Shown here in pieces: positions 50,922 through 62,889 of a DNA stretch of 64,000 nt. A program made the translations under genes and the position numbers. The notes under the pieces were generated by a model. It did not search any database. It saw nothing but the letters and a program-made list of their open reading frames with translations, and was not told the origin of the DNA. This DNA comes from Scilla litardierei (taxonomy: Eukaryota > Streptophyta > Magnoliopsida > Asparagales > Asparagaceae): assembly GCA_030789695.1 (NCBI GenBank), contig CM061142.1, positions 570,267,281 through 570,331,280 of the forward strand, read 5' to 3'. Numbering within the stretch: position 1 is the stretch's first letter; the number at the start of each line of letters is the position of its first letter.

Positions 50922-53506
50922 TGTTGGGTTTTGAGGGACCCTCAGGGCACAAATCTTTACCTGTCATACGTCGGACGGACGATAAAGGCAGAAAAACATG
51001 CCTCGAAAAAACAACCGTTAAACTATTTAACAAAAGCCATAAGGATTTCATGACCCTAGCCAGGATCTCTACTATCGTAAGGAGGGTCTGAGCACCCCAA
51101 GATAGATCTAAGCTACTGCAATATTATAAATATTATGCTTAATAAAAGTACATATCCGAAACCTTGCTTGCACCGGCAAGGTGTATCGAACCGCGTCCCA
51201 GCCGCTTCTCGTCCCGAGCTGAACCGCGTCCTGAACAGCACCACGTCCCGAGGCGAGCAACCCCTTGTCACCGAGTCAACCACACGCTGAAGAAAATTCC
51301 ACTTGCGTGGATCCTCCGTCAAGACTTCGGATCCAATCCGAGCCCCTATGTTGCTTTGCTAGATCCCTTCAGGAGCAAGGGAGAAATATATGGAGAAGAG
51401 AAAATATTTATTTTAAGCTTAGATCTGAGCGTGCTCCAAACTTTTGGGAGCAGCTTAGATCTAGAACTTGGGACGAGTTAAGAGAAAGGGGCATGGCCCT
51501 ATTTATATGGGCGGTTGACCCCTCCCCTTTACTCCACTTCCGATGTGGGACTAAAGTTTTGAGTTAAATAATTCAAGGTAGTTTGCCTTAAAGAAAGGCC
51601 AAACTTCTATGAATTTTAACCCTCTCATCATTGAGCTTCACATTTGATACAACCTATCAAATCGAAAAGCACCGAATAGTGAATGCGTAGGAAAAAATGG
51701 CACGTCAATCTGAGTCCATTTGACCCCTCAAACGATCATCCAAAGATGCCCAAAAATCTGTTTTTTCGGAAAAACTGAGCCGCCGCCCAAAATTCTGCAG
51801 CTAGGGTTCGAAACCCAATGACTGGGGCCCACAAGTGGGCCCACTGCTGACAAGCGCACGCTGCCCAGCTGGGCGGGCCCCAGCCAGGCTGGGCACTGGC
51901 ACCCAGGTTGGGTGCAGGCGCCCAGGGCGCCTGGGCTCTGCTTGGGCCCAGGCCCAGGTGGTAGGTGCCCGGCGCCTGGGCTTGGGCCCAGGCTGAGCGC
52001 CCCGGCTTTGGGCCCAGGCCAACGCCTGGGCAAGACCAGTGCCTGTGCTTGCCTGCCTCCCCTTTTTCCTTAAATAAAAAATCAGCTTTAACCTTTAAAG
52101 ATTATGGGTTTTTAGCCTTTTATGCCTTCTATTTAAACACCTTTAAATAGACTTATTGGGCTCGTTTGGACTCCGTTTTTGACGCGGTTTGAACCTATAT
52201 TTAGATCGGGACGATCCCGTCATCGAGGTAACCATCTCTACGCATTTATTTAATTAAATACACACGTAAACAATTTACGACGCATTAAATTTTTCTTTGC
52301 ATCAAATGCAAAATTTTCCACATCTAATATATCACAAACTCTTTGCGACTTTATAAAATCCATTTGCATCCTATACAAATGAAATCTTCCACTTGTACTC
52401 AGGATCATTTATCCCGAATGCAGGTGTTAACTGCAAATTCTTTGTAGTTTTCTATCCCTTGCATTAAATGCATATTCTTCATAATTTCTATCTATTACTA
52501 GACGAAGGTCGCACTCTGTGTGAGACACTACAGCCTGATCCTATTATAGGTGGGGTTCGAAGCCCTGGATGGCAGTAATTGCGATTAGCAGGTGCTGTCC
52601 CTGTTTTAGTATCATACTTATGTGGTTAACTCATTGACATGAGTGTTTTCGGGACCACCCTGACTATATTCGTGATGAATACTGTAATTTTAATCTCTTC
52701 GTCAAAACTATGTCGTGTTATTCGAGCCTAGGGTACGGTCAAATTGTCAACCCCAAAGCTCGAAACCGGTTAGTCTACATCGATATTTAGTCAAATAATG
52801 TTGGACATCTTCCGACATACTCTGGCCGGAGTTTTCACTAAAGATCGAACTAACACTACGACACTAACTCCCATTGACCAGGGAGAGACGAATCCTATCT
52901 TGGTCATTACTCCCCTCGTACGCTTCAAATGTCACCCAACCAAAGACCTTTCAATGGAGCTTACTCGAGGCTAGATCAGTGATTTAAGTGACACCGCTCA
53001 CACACAGGTTCGTACAATGACCTCAAGTCAAAAGACCAACTTATCTATCATCACTAAGAGTTATCATTAACAGATTGGTCAATCATAAAAATATGATAAC
53101 TCTAATTAGGTCATTCAGTGAACTCCTTTTCCAATGAGCACATGTGTCTCATCTTCGACTTTGCCAAGTCAGACGACCATGAGATCATCGTCACCGCTAC
53201 ACGGTGAAAACTAAGACACATTGGTCTATCCAATGTTTCGATATCATTTTCTCGAAATATCTACGAACACGAACCTATTTAGAGTTATGCTACTAATGGT
53301 CAAGCATTTCTACACGATTTAGATCCTCATCTCGATACATGTTTGACCTTGCATTAAGTCTCAGGACTTTACCTAAGTTTCTAATGATAACCACATTATG
53401 ATTTAACTTAGATAAATTTTTACCATACAGCTTACTGTAATTTTGAACAAGATGTTTGTACAATTACACAGAGATAAATTGTCTCGAGGGCATACATCTC
53501 CCAACA
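50922..53506 (-). mobile_element. Long solo LTR related to Copia-3
   Basis: 2585 bp with 7-bp inverted ends TGTTGGG/CCCAACA, flanked by CCACA and CCACG (four of five match). It is colinear with 30732-33093 of Copia-3, including the GGGTTTT..GGGACCCT start, the CACGCTGAAGAAA block and the GGATCATTTATCCCGAATGCAGG block. No coding sequence or second LTR is seen, so it is best read as a solo LTR left by recombination. The 51840-52050 part is GGCCCAG-rich. Confidence 0.75.
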
Positions 53507-54254
53507 CCACGATGGTGAGGCTAAGCATAGGATACGTTAGACGAGTGGCACAATGGTAGTTGGCCATAAGTTCTACATTTTAGATGCGACAATCTCACCC
53601 TAATAAAGTCAATTCAACTTAGAAATTGTAACTTAGCAAAATTTTTATACGCTAATTTGTTGTTCTGCGCCGAAGGCGCCCACACCGAATTTATTGTTCC
53701 TCGCCGAAGGCGACCGTGTCTCTAAATTTTTTTACTCTAATATGTTGTTCTTTTAAATTTTTACTGTAGAAATATTTTTTTGGGGACAAAGATTTCGTGG
53801 GAAAAAATTTTAAATGCACCTTAGGATTGCACCTTAGAAAAAATTTTAAATGCACCTTAGAAAAAATTTTAAATGCACCTTAGGCCTGCGGGCACGGGTT
53901 ATGAATAGTTTATATTTAAAACAGAAAGATAATATAACCCAATTATTTAAATAAAAGCCCTTAGGATTGCTGCGGGCTTCAGGGACAACAACCAATTAAA
54001 AAAACTATGCAATAGGTTCATGTTGGCTACATGCCCAATCATCCAATTTAAAATCTCTATTGTTACTTATAATAAATGGGTTAATGGGCTAAAACCCCAT
54101 ATGTTTAGTGTTGCAAAAATAATATATCCAGCCCCTAAAAAATGAAATTGAAAACAATTTCATCGCCTCCCCCAATCCCCAAAGTACAATTTCGTCATCT
54201 CCCCAAATCTGCTTTCAAATCCCCAATTTGATTTCAAAAAGAAATCTTCGGCCC
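53507..54254. other. AT-rich intergenic sequence with short repeats
   Basis: No gene. It has a CGCCGAAGGCG motif twice (about 53670 and 53712) and three copies of AAAAAATTTTAAATGCACCTTAG (about 53800-53885). Confidence 0.5.
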
Positions 54255-54548
54255 AAGGAATATCCCCCTCCCCGACAGGGGTGGGGGTGTGGTGCGGCAA
54301 GAATCCCCATCTGACAGGGAGGGGGCGGCGGTCCAGAAGGCCCTCCCGACGAGGGGTGGGGGGATGGCGCAGCAAGGAGCGCCCCCTGTAAGGGAGGCGG
54401 CGCTTCTTGAGGACCTCCCTCGACGGGGGGGCGACGCAATGGAGAGGCCCCCCGACATGGGGGCGCATGAAGGAGCCCCCCCGAAAGGGGGGGGCGGCGC
54501 AACGAAGAAGATCCCCCTCACGACAGGGGAGGGGGTGGCGGAGATGAG

Positions 54549-54582
<34 letters not shown>

Positions 54583-54690
54583 ACTGGGGGCGGTGGGGCG
54601 ACGGAGGCCCCTCGACAGGTTGGGGGGCGTTGGGGCGGCTATAGAGCCCCCCCCCCCCCCCCCCCCGATTGGGTCAAGGCCCTCACTTCG
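54255..54690. repeat. GC-rich hairpin minisatellite, 30-40-bp units
   Basis: About ten irregular units, each with a C-run, a short GACA/GACG spacer and a G-run (for example CCCTCCCCGACAGGGG; CCCTCACGACAGGGG; CCCCTCGACAGG), then GGCGGCG and AGAAG/GAAGG. Each unit is self-complementary. Two units have expanded C-runs (34 at 54549-54582; 20 at 54647-54666). Open frames across it are not genes. Confidence 0.75.
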
Positions 54691-55936
54691 GGGGGGAGAA
54701 TATGGATGGTGATAGGTTTTTTTATTTAAAAAAATCTGTCAGAAAACCCCAAATTAGGTGAATTTGGGGGGAAAACAGGATTGGGTTTTATGTATTGATC
54801 AAGTACACCATAAATCAAAAGATGTGCTTAAGATTTTTTCTCAATTAAAAGAGGTGTATGTTCTTGATTTTTAACAAAAAATATATAATATTTTGCATAA
54901 CCCAATTATCTACGAGCCAAGGAATTTACCTCTAGATCAATGATCTAGGGAAGAACCAATAGAATATATAGAGAGAAAAATAATATCACTGCTCCCGCAA
55001 CGCCTTACAAGTTCGTCGCAACTTTATCGCAACAAACAATATTCCTTCGCAAGAGGGAAATTTTGTGGGGAAGATGAAATTTTTTTTATGGCTCAAAAAA
55101 TTTTCTCTAGAGCAAATTCGTGCTGATAACGTGTTTGAAGATAATCAACCATGACAAGAGCCCATAGTCCAATTTTATTATATTTCATATGAGAGGGGAG
55201 ACCAATAGTCTCTAAAATACCAAAGGTTCACCCCCACTACCATGTAATGGGATGTTATGATGGATAAATGCGGGGGGAGACCATAAGTCTCCCACACTCC
55301 TAACACTAACAATATTTGTGATGCTTAGAATTAGCATAGGAGTGAAAATCAGAAAGGAACTAGCCCAACAAATTTAGATGAATGTGACTTGTATGTTTGA
55401 AACCGAAATTAACTCAAAAGGATTAACCATATTTGAGTGAGTTCTAACATATTTAATCATATATTTAACCTTTAATTAAATTAACATGGGACTAAATTCA
55501 CCCACTAATTCTTTTTGTTGTAGCATCACTTCAATCACTCAAATAAGGCAAGACACAAACCCGAACAAATTAGAGAGACACCTTTTTTTTGAGAACAACT
55601 ATTTACACCTCCCCATTTGGTGCGGGGAGGTGACATTTTTCCAAATTTGTAAAGAAATGGAGAGAGAGAATGAGAGATGTGATACTTAATTTAATTTTTT
55701 TTGCAGTTTTTGGGATAACGTCACCTCCATACATCGAACATTCGGTGTATGGAGCAATTCTCTTTTTTTTTTTACTTTTTCTTTTTGTGGCAGCTGACAT
55801 GTTCCTCTTCATTGAATTGACATGGGAGAGAAACGTGACAGTTTCCCTCTGTGTGGCACATGGCGTGTTGTTCCCATTTGATACGAAGATTCTTAATTAA
55901 GACAATATGAATAATGACTCAAGCAAAGATCCTTAT
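54691..55936. other. AT-rich sequence, no gene; two neighbouring hairpins
   Basis: No coding signal. Two perfect 9-bp-arm hairpins lie at about 55597-55633 (CACCTCCCC/GGGGAGGTG) and about 55724-55753 (CTCCATACA/TGTATGGAG). They may mark a small unidentified element, but no terminal repeats were found. Confidence 0.4.
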
Positions 55937-56782
55937 TGATACCACCATTCCGTTAAGGGGATAAAGGCCGAACGGCCCAAGTCCACGTTGAAAGCCAGCG
56001 GCCCTGGGGGAGAGCGGGCCAAGCGGCGAGGCCCCCACGAAGACTTGAAGTCGGGCTGGCCCCGGACCGAAGCGGGCGCTTTCACCGGCCTACATCAGCG
56101 GGAGCTAACCGCTCCCCTTAAAGGGCCCACCTAATCACCATTAAGGGGCCCTAGTACGCTGACTTTCATGATCTTTGAAGTCGCCATCAAAGTGACAAAC
56201 CATCGGGGAGGAAGTGGGGGATGTTGAGGAGGCTTGGTCATGAAACAACTCCTATAAAGAGACTCGAGGTACAACATACAAAGGGATGACTTTCTGGAGA
56301 CCCAAAAACAATAAGGTATTCCGCTCACACAACCTTGTCTTCCACCTTATACTTCTTCTCCACAACTCGGCATGAGGACTCGTGTATCGGCCTCTCCGTG
56401 AGCCATACCGATCCCACCGAGCATCATTCAGATCTGTTCTGATTTAGGCATTGGAGGGGACTTGGTCGTAACCAAGGTCCGACCCCTTTGACGAGTTTTC
56501 TCGTCTATTCAGGTCGAGCAGATCCAGCGGTGTCGAGGCTACCCCTCAGCGTCATTCCAGCCTGAGCCGAGCATCCTTGTCCACGAGCCCGCTTGTCTCC
56601 ACCACAAGGAGGTCGTCGTACTGCCAAGGCTACCCACCGGCAAGCCGACGCGAGGATCCGCGCGTCCCTCACCGAGCGAACGCGACTACAACCGATGCCG
56701 GAGGTTCCACGTGCCCCTTTTGACCACGTTGACCTCCCATCCTCCGGTCAACAATTCAGCGGTAAGAAAACACCCCGAAACA
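55937..56782 (+). mobile_element. Solo LTR of Tat-2 type
   Basis: 846 bp, TGATACCACC...CCGAAACA, flanked by CTTAT and CTTCT (four of five match). TATAAAG at 56253-56259. Its 3' half is close to Tat-2 and Tat-1 LTRs (ACCAAGGTCCGACCCC, CAACAATTCAGCGGTAAGAAA). No primer site follows, so a solo LTR is the best reading. Confidence 0.8.
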
Positions 56783-58335
56783 CTTCTCATTTCTTAAATA
56801 AGGCGATATGAACCATCTCATAAATTACATTTGCGCATGTAATGTAGTCGTCTGTGTGTTCCACATTGAATCATCAAATGGCAAATAAAAGAAAACTAGT
56901 TTTGGACTGAGACGGTGAATCGATGTTGATTATTGAATTAATTTTTATTTATATGGGAACATATTAAGAGGTGACTACATAAGAGAAAAGATACAGAATA
57001 GCAATGTGGAATGGTTCAAAAGTTTGGCATATGAAACACATGTTTCATCTCTAAAATATAATGAACTTTTTTTTACAGAATTCTCATTGCCTCCATGCAA
57101 ATTGGTAAGTTTATCAATGGTTTTACCGTCATGGAAACTTTGTGAATTCTAGATTGAGAAGCAAAAAAGCTTTGTGTTAGGCTAAAAATTAGAGTACTTT
57201 CCATTCATTGAACAACTGTACTATTACACAGCATAATAAATTTCGATGCGAAATCTTTTCAATTTAGATGGAACAATAACAAGTCCTTTCAAATCTTCAC
57301 TGAATACCATAACAACAAAGCATTCATTTTACATGCACTTTAACTTTTGAAAATCTAAAAAAATAGGAACTTTGGCTTGCCACGTAGCGAGCACAGAGAA
57401 CAAGAGTTTAAAATTTTTAATGAAGAATCTCATAATTGGATGGGACATTTCAGTTTTTCACCAATAACATGCCAAAAAAGTGAGTGACAAGTCACATGCT
57501 TTCATGTGCTTTTTAAATCTTGAAAATATTAAAAAAAGTTAATTCAAGCTTGTCACATGGTTGGGATGTGAAAATTTTCCATTTTGAACGGGGTAATACA
57601 AAATCCCTTTTAAATTTGCACCAACTCGGACGACAAAGCATGTACTTTTAATATGACTTTTAACTTTTGAAAATTAACCAAAAATAGGAAGAACCTCCTT
57701 GCAGCTCAGCTGACATATATGGCAAAGTCTCGTTGCATCTCAAAATCACAAAATATAGTGAATTCAGGCTTCATGTTGATTATATACCATGCTAATGGAG
57801 ATGATCAGCTCAAAGCCTAGCTGAGCTTGAACACTACAATTACAAGTTTCAACAAGTTTGCTAATATTAATGAATAAGCTTGAGTGCATCGTGCAGCTCG
57901 GCTCAAAAAGCCACTTGCAAAATGCAAGTTTAGCTTATAGGTAACTTATAATTGAATTGAGATTATATTGGAGTCTATTTTAATTTGTCTAAAAATTATT
58001 AATATATTTTAACTAATATTTTCCAATTAGTACTACATGGATGACCATTATCCATTGTCTAATTTATTGATATTATGTTAATGATTTCATGCAGAAAGTC
58101 ATGTATTATCATATTTATTTATTTTATGTCTCGATGCTGCACGCTCACAACTAATATTCAATAGATTTTCGGTGCATTCTATGCATGTGTAATTTAATTT
58201 CATAAGCATGTAATGTTTTGCTTTATTGTATTTTTTTTAAAACACAGTAAAAATAATGTGAATGAAAAATTTGAGAGCATATGTGACAAATGATGTGCAT
58301 TTTATGATACTTGTCCGGTTTTTTACCAGGGCGGG
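56783..58335. other. AT-rich intergenic sequence
   Basis: No gene. Three diverged copies of a roughly 120-bp segment (containing 'CTTTTAACTTTTGAAAAT...AAAAATAGGAA' and 'CAAAGCAT') lie at about 57270-57400, 57450-57560 and 57590-57715, likely relics of an old tandem repeat. Confidence 0.5.
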
Positions 58336-61300
58336 TTCAGGGTGGCAATTTAGGCCCACCGGGCCGGCCCGGCCCGGCCCGGGTGGGCCAAAGCCAGGCC
58401 CAGCCCGGCCCGCAGGCCCGGGCCCGGGTAGGCCGGGCCGGGCCAAGGCGGGCCGGGTCGGGCCGGCCCGGTTTTATAATTAATATTTAAAAATTAGGAA
58501 AAACTTATAATCTAATATTTAAAAATCTAAAATATAGTTGTAAACATGTAAAAATTCCAAAAAATATATATAACACTTCTAAAAAAATCAGACCTTTTAA
58601 AAACATATATATACCAAAAAATTAATATATACAGAAATATTTTTTTGGGTACGTTAACAACATATATTTAATTGTATATGTTAATGGTACTAACAATACA
58701 AGAAAAAAATTAATATATACCAAAAAATTTAATCCCGAAATTCTCGAAGGTCCCGGGTTGAACCTTTAAATTTTATTAATTGAAATTTTTTTGAGGGGGG
58801 ACATACGTTGGCCAGCCTTACCCCTCATACATTGGCCAAAAAAAGAAACTAATACAAGTAAATATATCAAGTCTCTGCTTCTGCTTCTTCTTCCTCTTCT
58901 TCTTCAGCATCTTTAGAAAGGTCGGTCTGATATTGGGTCCTCGATTCAGCTCTGAACCAATCCTTCACACAAACCGACGCTTCTACTATATCTGGCTTCA
59001 GCCGTGACCTCTTGTTGCTAAGAACACGACTACCTGCACTAAAAGCAGACTCCGAAGCAATAGTGGATATGGGTACGGCTAACAAATCACGAGCCATCAT
59101 GGAAAGAATTGGATAACTATTCTTATATTGTTTCCACCATGACAGAACATAAAAACTCTCATTATTCAATTCTTCTTCAGAAAATGGACAAGAACTTGAC
59201 AAATACCTAGACAGTTCATTAGTCGTGTCAGATGTTCTTTGCTTCTTCTTGCACATAAGCAGGCGGACTCTGCTTGGAGCACTTGAAGATGCTTGAACAT
59301 TAGATGTGTGTGCAGAACTACCATATTGTGTCTCATATATAGTAAAAAGTGATCGTAAGCTATTCTTAAAACTAGCTTTGTGTTGTTCTGCTTCAGCCTG
59401 AAGGTTCAAGTTTTCGTAATATGTATCTAAGAAGTCGAGTACTACATCCTCCTTAAACCAGGGATCTAAAACCTTCGCTATAGTGTATAGCAAAGGAACA
59501 GGATTCCAATACTTACGGAGTTTAATCTCCATCTGTTCTATCATTGTTTTAAGGTCTGGAGTCCTAATGGTGTCATTATCTCTATGTTTTTGTATAACTT
59601 CAGAGATCACCGCTAATTGGTCTAAGCCTAGAACTGAAGTAGAGTAGTACATACCAAAAAACGTGTTTGTTGTCATGTAGAAAATTTCAAAAAAATCATA
59701 AAGTTCATCTATAATTAGCCACTCATAATCACTAATTTCATAATCACTATCATTTGCAAGGTATGCACTTGCAAACTCACTAAGTTGTGTTCTATTTTGT
59801 CTCATACAACGTATCATTAGATACGTTGAATTCCACCTATGGGGGCCACTAAATTTAAATGCCCTATAAGGAAGTTGGTTACTACGACAAAACTGCCTAT
59901 ATTCCCTCTTTTTTTGTGAATTAGTGTAATTAAAAGCATAAGGTTTCTAGCCTTTTCCAGATAAACAGAAGCAAGTTTAAGACCACCCTGAACTACTAAG
60001 TTTAAAACATGGCATGCACAACGTTGATGAAAAATTAACCCATCTAGATCTGGGTTCCATTGACGTTGCAAAAAATTAATGGCTAAAGTATTATTCGAAG
60101 CATTATCAAAAGTAATTGTAAAAATTTTTTGCTCAATATCATAATCACGACAAATATTTTGCAAAGTCTTACCAATAAATTGTCCCTTGTGTGCATGCTC
60201 TACAACCTTAAAACCAATAATTCTTTTTTGAATGATATAATCATCAACTGTAAAATGGGTCGTAAGACACATGTATGATGCACCCCATTTTGTAGTCCAT
60301 ATGTCAGAAGTTAATGAAATCATACATTCTAAATTAAGAAAAATCTGATACAATATTGCCTGTCCTTCATGAAAAATAGTCATACAATCATTTCTAAGGG
60401 TTTTCCTAGATAATTTTCTAAAAGCAGGGTTAAATGCATTTTGCTGTAATCGTTCTAATTCTGGGCTTTCAGCATAATTTAGAGGTAGTTCTTTGCATAA
60501 GACAAATCTCGCCATATCTTTTCTCATATTTTCAACAGAATATGAGAAAGGAGTAAGAGAGGAAGACGATGAAGATAAATTTAATGTTGCTTGTCTAGCA
60601 TCTTTTTTAACATGCGATTTCATGTGTCTTAGCAGATGTGAAGTGCCGGCAGTATGTGCGGCAGCAAAACTAGTTCTACATATCTTACAAAAGGCACGAA
60701 TTTGTTCGATGCCATTACTATCTTTTACCATTTCACGTGTAAAGTGTTCCCAAACACCGGACTTTGGTCCTTTCTTTTGGGTTTGTGTAGTTGGTGCAGG
60801 CATATGTGAAGCATGTGTTGATGTTTGTGCCTGTGAACTTGTGTACGTGTGAGCAGCATGCGAGAAAGGTGAATGTGCAGGTGGTGGCATGACGGGGCTA
60901 GGATTATTACTAGCCCCATAGTTATCAGGTTCTTGTGTTTCAATATTTGCTATATCAGCATAGTTACCACGTAGTACATCAGCATAATATTCATAATCGG
61001 TAGTATTAGTTTCATCATCTATGTTAAAATTCATATTTATCTTCCTAGACGGTCCTGCCATGATGCTAATCTAAAATTTATACTACAGAAACCTGTTTGA
61101 GTATGCCCGGAGTTGTAGATCCCGGTAGTAGCTAACGACCGTCGAGGGAAGCTTGCACAATATTAGCGAGAGACCGGACGTAGCGAATTGGAGTATCGAG
61201 ACGGTAGCCGATAATAGCCGATTGTAGAGACGGTAGACTGAGATAGACGGTAGTCGCGAGAGTTGTAGAACAACGGGGAGAGAGGATTTTAGAGAATTAG

Positions 61301-61656
61301 AGTTTAGAGATATTTTGAGGGTAGAGAGGAGTGTAGAGATTTTGTGAGTGAAGAAATAAGGGGGGAGGGGGTTTTTTATAGGGATTTTTGTAGGTAAAAA
61401 ACAAAAAAAAATTAAAAAAAATGCAGCCGTTGCCAAACGGGCAAATTTTTGCCTGTTTGGCAACGGGCAAATATGCTCCGGGCCGGGCCCGGGCTATTGC
61501 CCGGGCGGGCCGGGGGAGGCTCCCCCAGCCCGGCCCTGGGGCCGGGCCCGGGCTGCAGCCCGGCCCGGGTTTTGGCTTCCGGGCCCGGCCCGGGCCGGCC
61601 CGGAACCCGGGCCGGGCCGGCGGGCCGACAGGCCCATGGGCCAAAATGCCACCTTG
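58336..61656 (-). mobile_element. hAT-superfamily DNA transposon
   Basis: 3.3 kb, with an eight-base target duplication AGGGCGGG (58328-58335 and 61657-61664). Inverted ends are CAGGGTGGCAATTTAGGCCC (58338 on) and CAAGGTGGCATTTTGGCCC (read inward from 61656). Subterminal regions (about 58350-58475 and 61472-61630) are dense in GGGCCGGCCC/CCCGGG blocks, a likely transposase-binding zone. Encodes one transposase gene on the minus strand. Confidence 0.9.
58867..61061 (-). pseudogene. hAT transposase with BED zinc finger, one frameshift
   Basis: Cuts and pastes the element. The N-terminal block (ATG at 61061): an acidic leader, then a BED finger at about residues 95-155 (GVWEHFTREM; CKICRTSFAAA; LLRHMKSH), then RNase H-like catalytic segments (SLTSDIWTTKWG; FTITFDNASNNTLAI; CACHVLNLVVQGGLK). 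The C-terminal block (to 58867) has ELYDFFEIFYMTTN, YWNPVPLLYTIAKVLDPWFK and the hAT dimerisation domain (LLAVPISTIASESAFSAGSR; VLSNKRSRLKP). A frameshift at about 59940-59950 separates the blocks; out-of-frame reading then runs to 59817. Everything else is open, and length and domain order are those of a full transposase. I reject a domesticated host gene because element ends and target duplication surround it. Confidence 0.92.
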
Positions 61657-61672
61657 AGGGCGGGTGGTGTTA

Positions 61673-62096
61673 CAGGGGTGGCAATCGGGCGGGTCGGGTC
61701 GGGTCAGATTTGACCCGACCCGAATAGGGGTAAACCCGAACCCGACCCAGATAAAGTCTGGGTCAAGGTTCGGGAACACGTACCCGACCGGGTAACCCGT
61801 ATCCGACGCGGTTTGTCTTACGGGTCGGGTACGGGTCGGGTTCGGGGTGAAAAGAGTGATTATTTTGCAAAAAACACTATCACGGGTCGGGTTCGGGGTG
61901 AAAAGAGAGAAATACAGGTCGAATTCGAGTCAACCGGGTCGAGTGGTCAAACCCGTACCCGATCCAGATTTTTATCCGGATCGGTCGGGTTAACCCGAAT
62001 TCGACCCGACCCGGATTGGCTCCTACCCATACCCGACCCAAGAGGCTGGGTTCGGGTCGGGTCGGATCGGGTCGGGTCTATTTTGCCACCCCCTAG
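61673..62096. mobile_element. hAT-like MITE
   Basis: 424 bp, no coding capacity. The ends CAGGGGTGGCAA and TTTTGCCACCCCCTAG are inverted, flanked by TGGTGTTA and TGGTGTAT (six of eight match). The interior is full of GGGTCGGGT and ACCCGACCC blocks. It lies 16 bp from the hAT and shares its GGTGGCAA terminal core. Confidence 0.8.
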
Positions 62097-62889
62097 TGGT
62101 GTATAAACAAGGAAAAAAGATCTTAACGATGTAGCAACTTCATGAAATTGGATTGTTGTATTGGCACCCACAGCATATTAGCAACAAAATTTCTAGATTT
62201 ATTTATTTATTTACCGTTTATTGGGGTATATCGCATGGGCTGTTGAAGAACGGTAAGATCCTTTTTATATATGGCTTTCGTCTAGGAAAGACTTATCCAC
62301 TAAGGAATCGCAAGACACCATATAATTTGATCAAATGATGCACAAAGGCACATTTTCAAAACCTTTTGATTTTGGAAGTTTTTTTGGGTTTTCTTTGTTT
62401 TGTTTTGTTTTTGTTTTGTTTTTTTTGTGGGGAGAGGCGCGGGGGGGGTGTGTGTGTGTGTGGGTGTGGGTGTGGAACTTAGCCGCTACTTTTTCTCAAT
62501 CTGATGAGGGGATGAGATCTTGCCAAAGAAGAAACTTACTCCTTGAAGAGCTGGCCTATATATTGCTCATAATTATAAATAGAATAATGGGTATCATATA
62601 CCATTTGAGGCAAAGCCTTATGTGTCCTCTCACATAAAACATCCTTGTACAAGCACATGTGAGATTGTACTCTATTGCTTTATGTGAGATGTCATATGTG
62701 ACTTTGTCTCAGATGACGTATGATACTCATTATTCTCAATTATAAATTGCAAACTTTGCCCTAATAAACTTCATTGCATAAGCTTTTATTAATTTGATAT
62801 GGGGTCCGGTTCACAAAGGTCCAACCCGCTAAGGGATGTCTACTTAGATTTGCTAGTACAAATCCCATAATCTCATTGACAGTTGAATG
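62097..62889. other. AT-rich intergenic sequence
   Basis: No gene. It includes a T/G-rich low-complexity stretch (about 62390-62475) with a GT microsatellite. Confidence 0.5.

Noticed and set aside
54234..54729. Open frames over the GC-rich minisatellite
   Set aside because: Low-complexity repeat reading with homopolymers; no domain.
58867..61061. Host BED zinc-finger gene (domesticated hAT transposase)
   Set aside because: Element ends, subterminal repeats and an 8-bp target duplication surround it, and the frame is broken.
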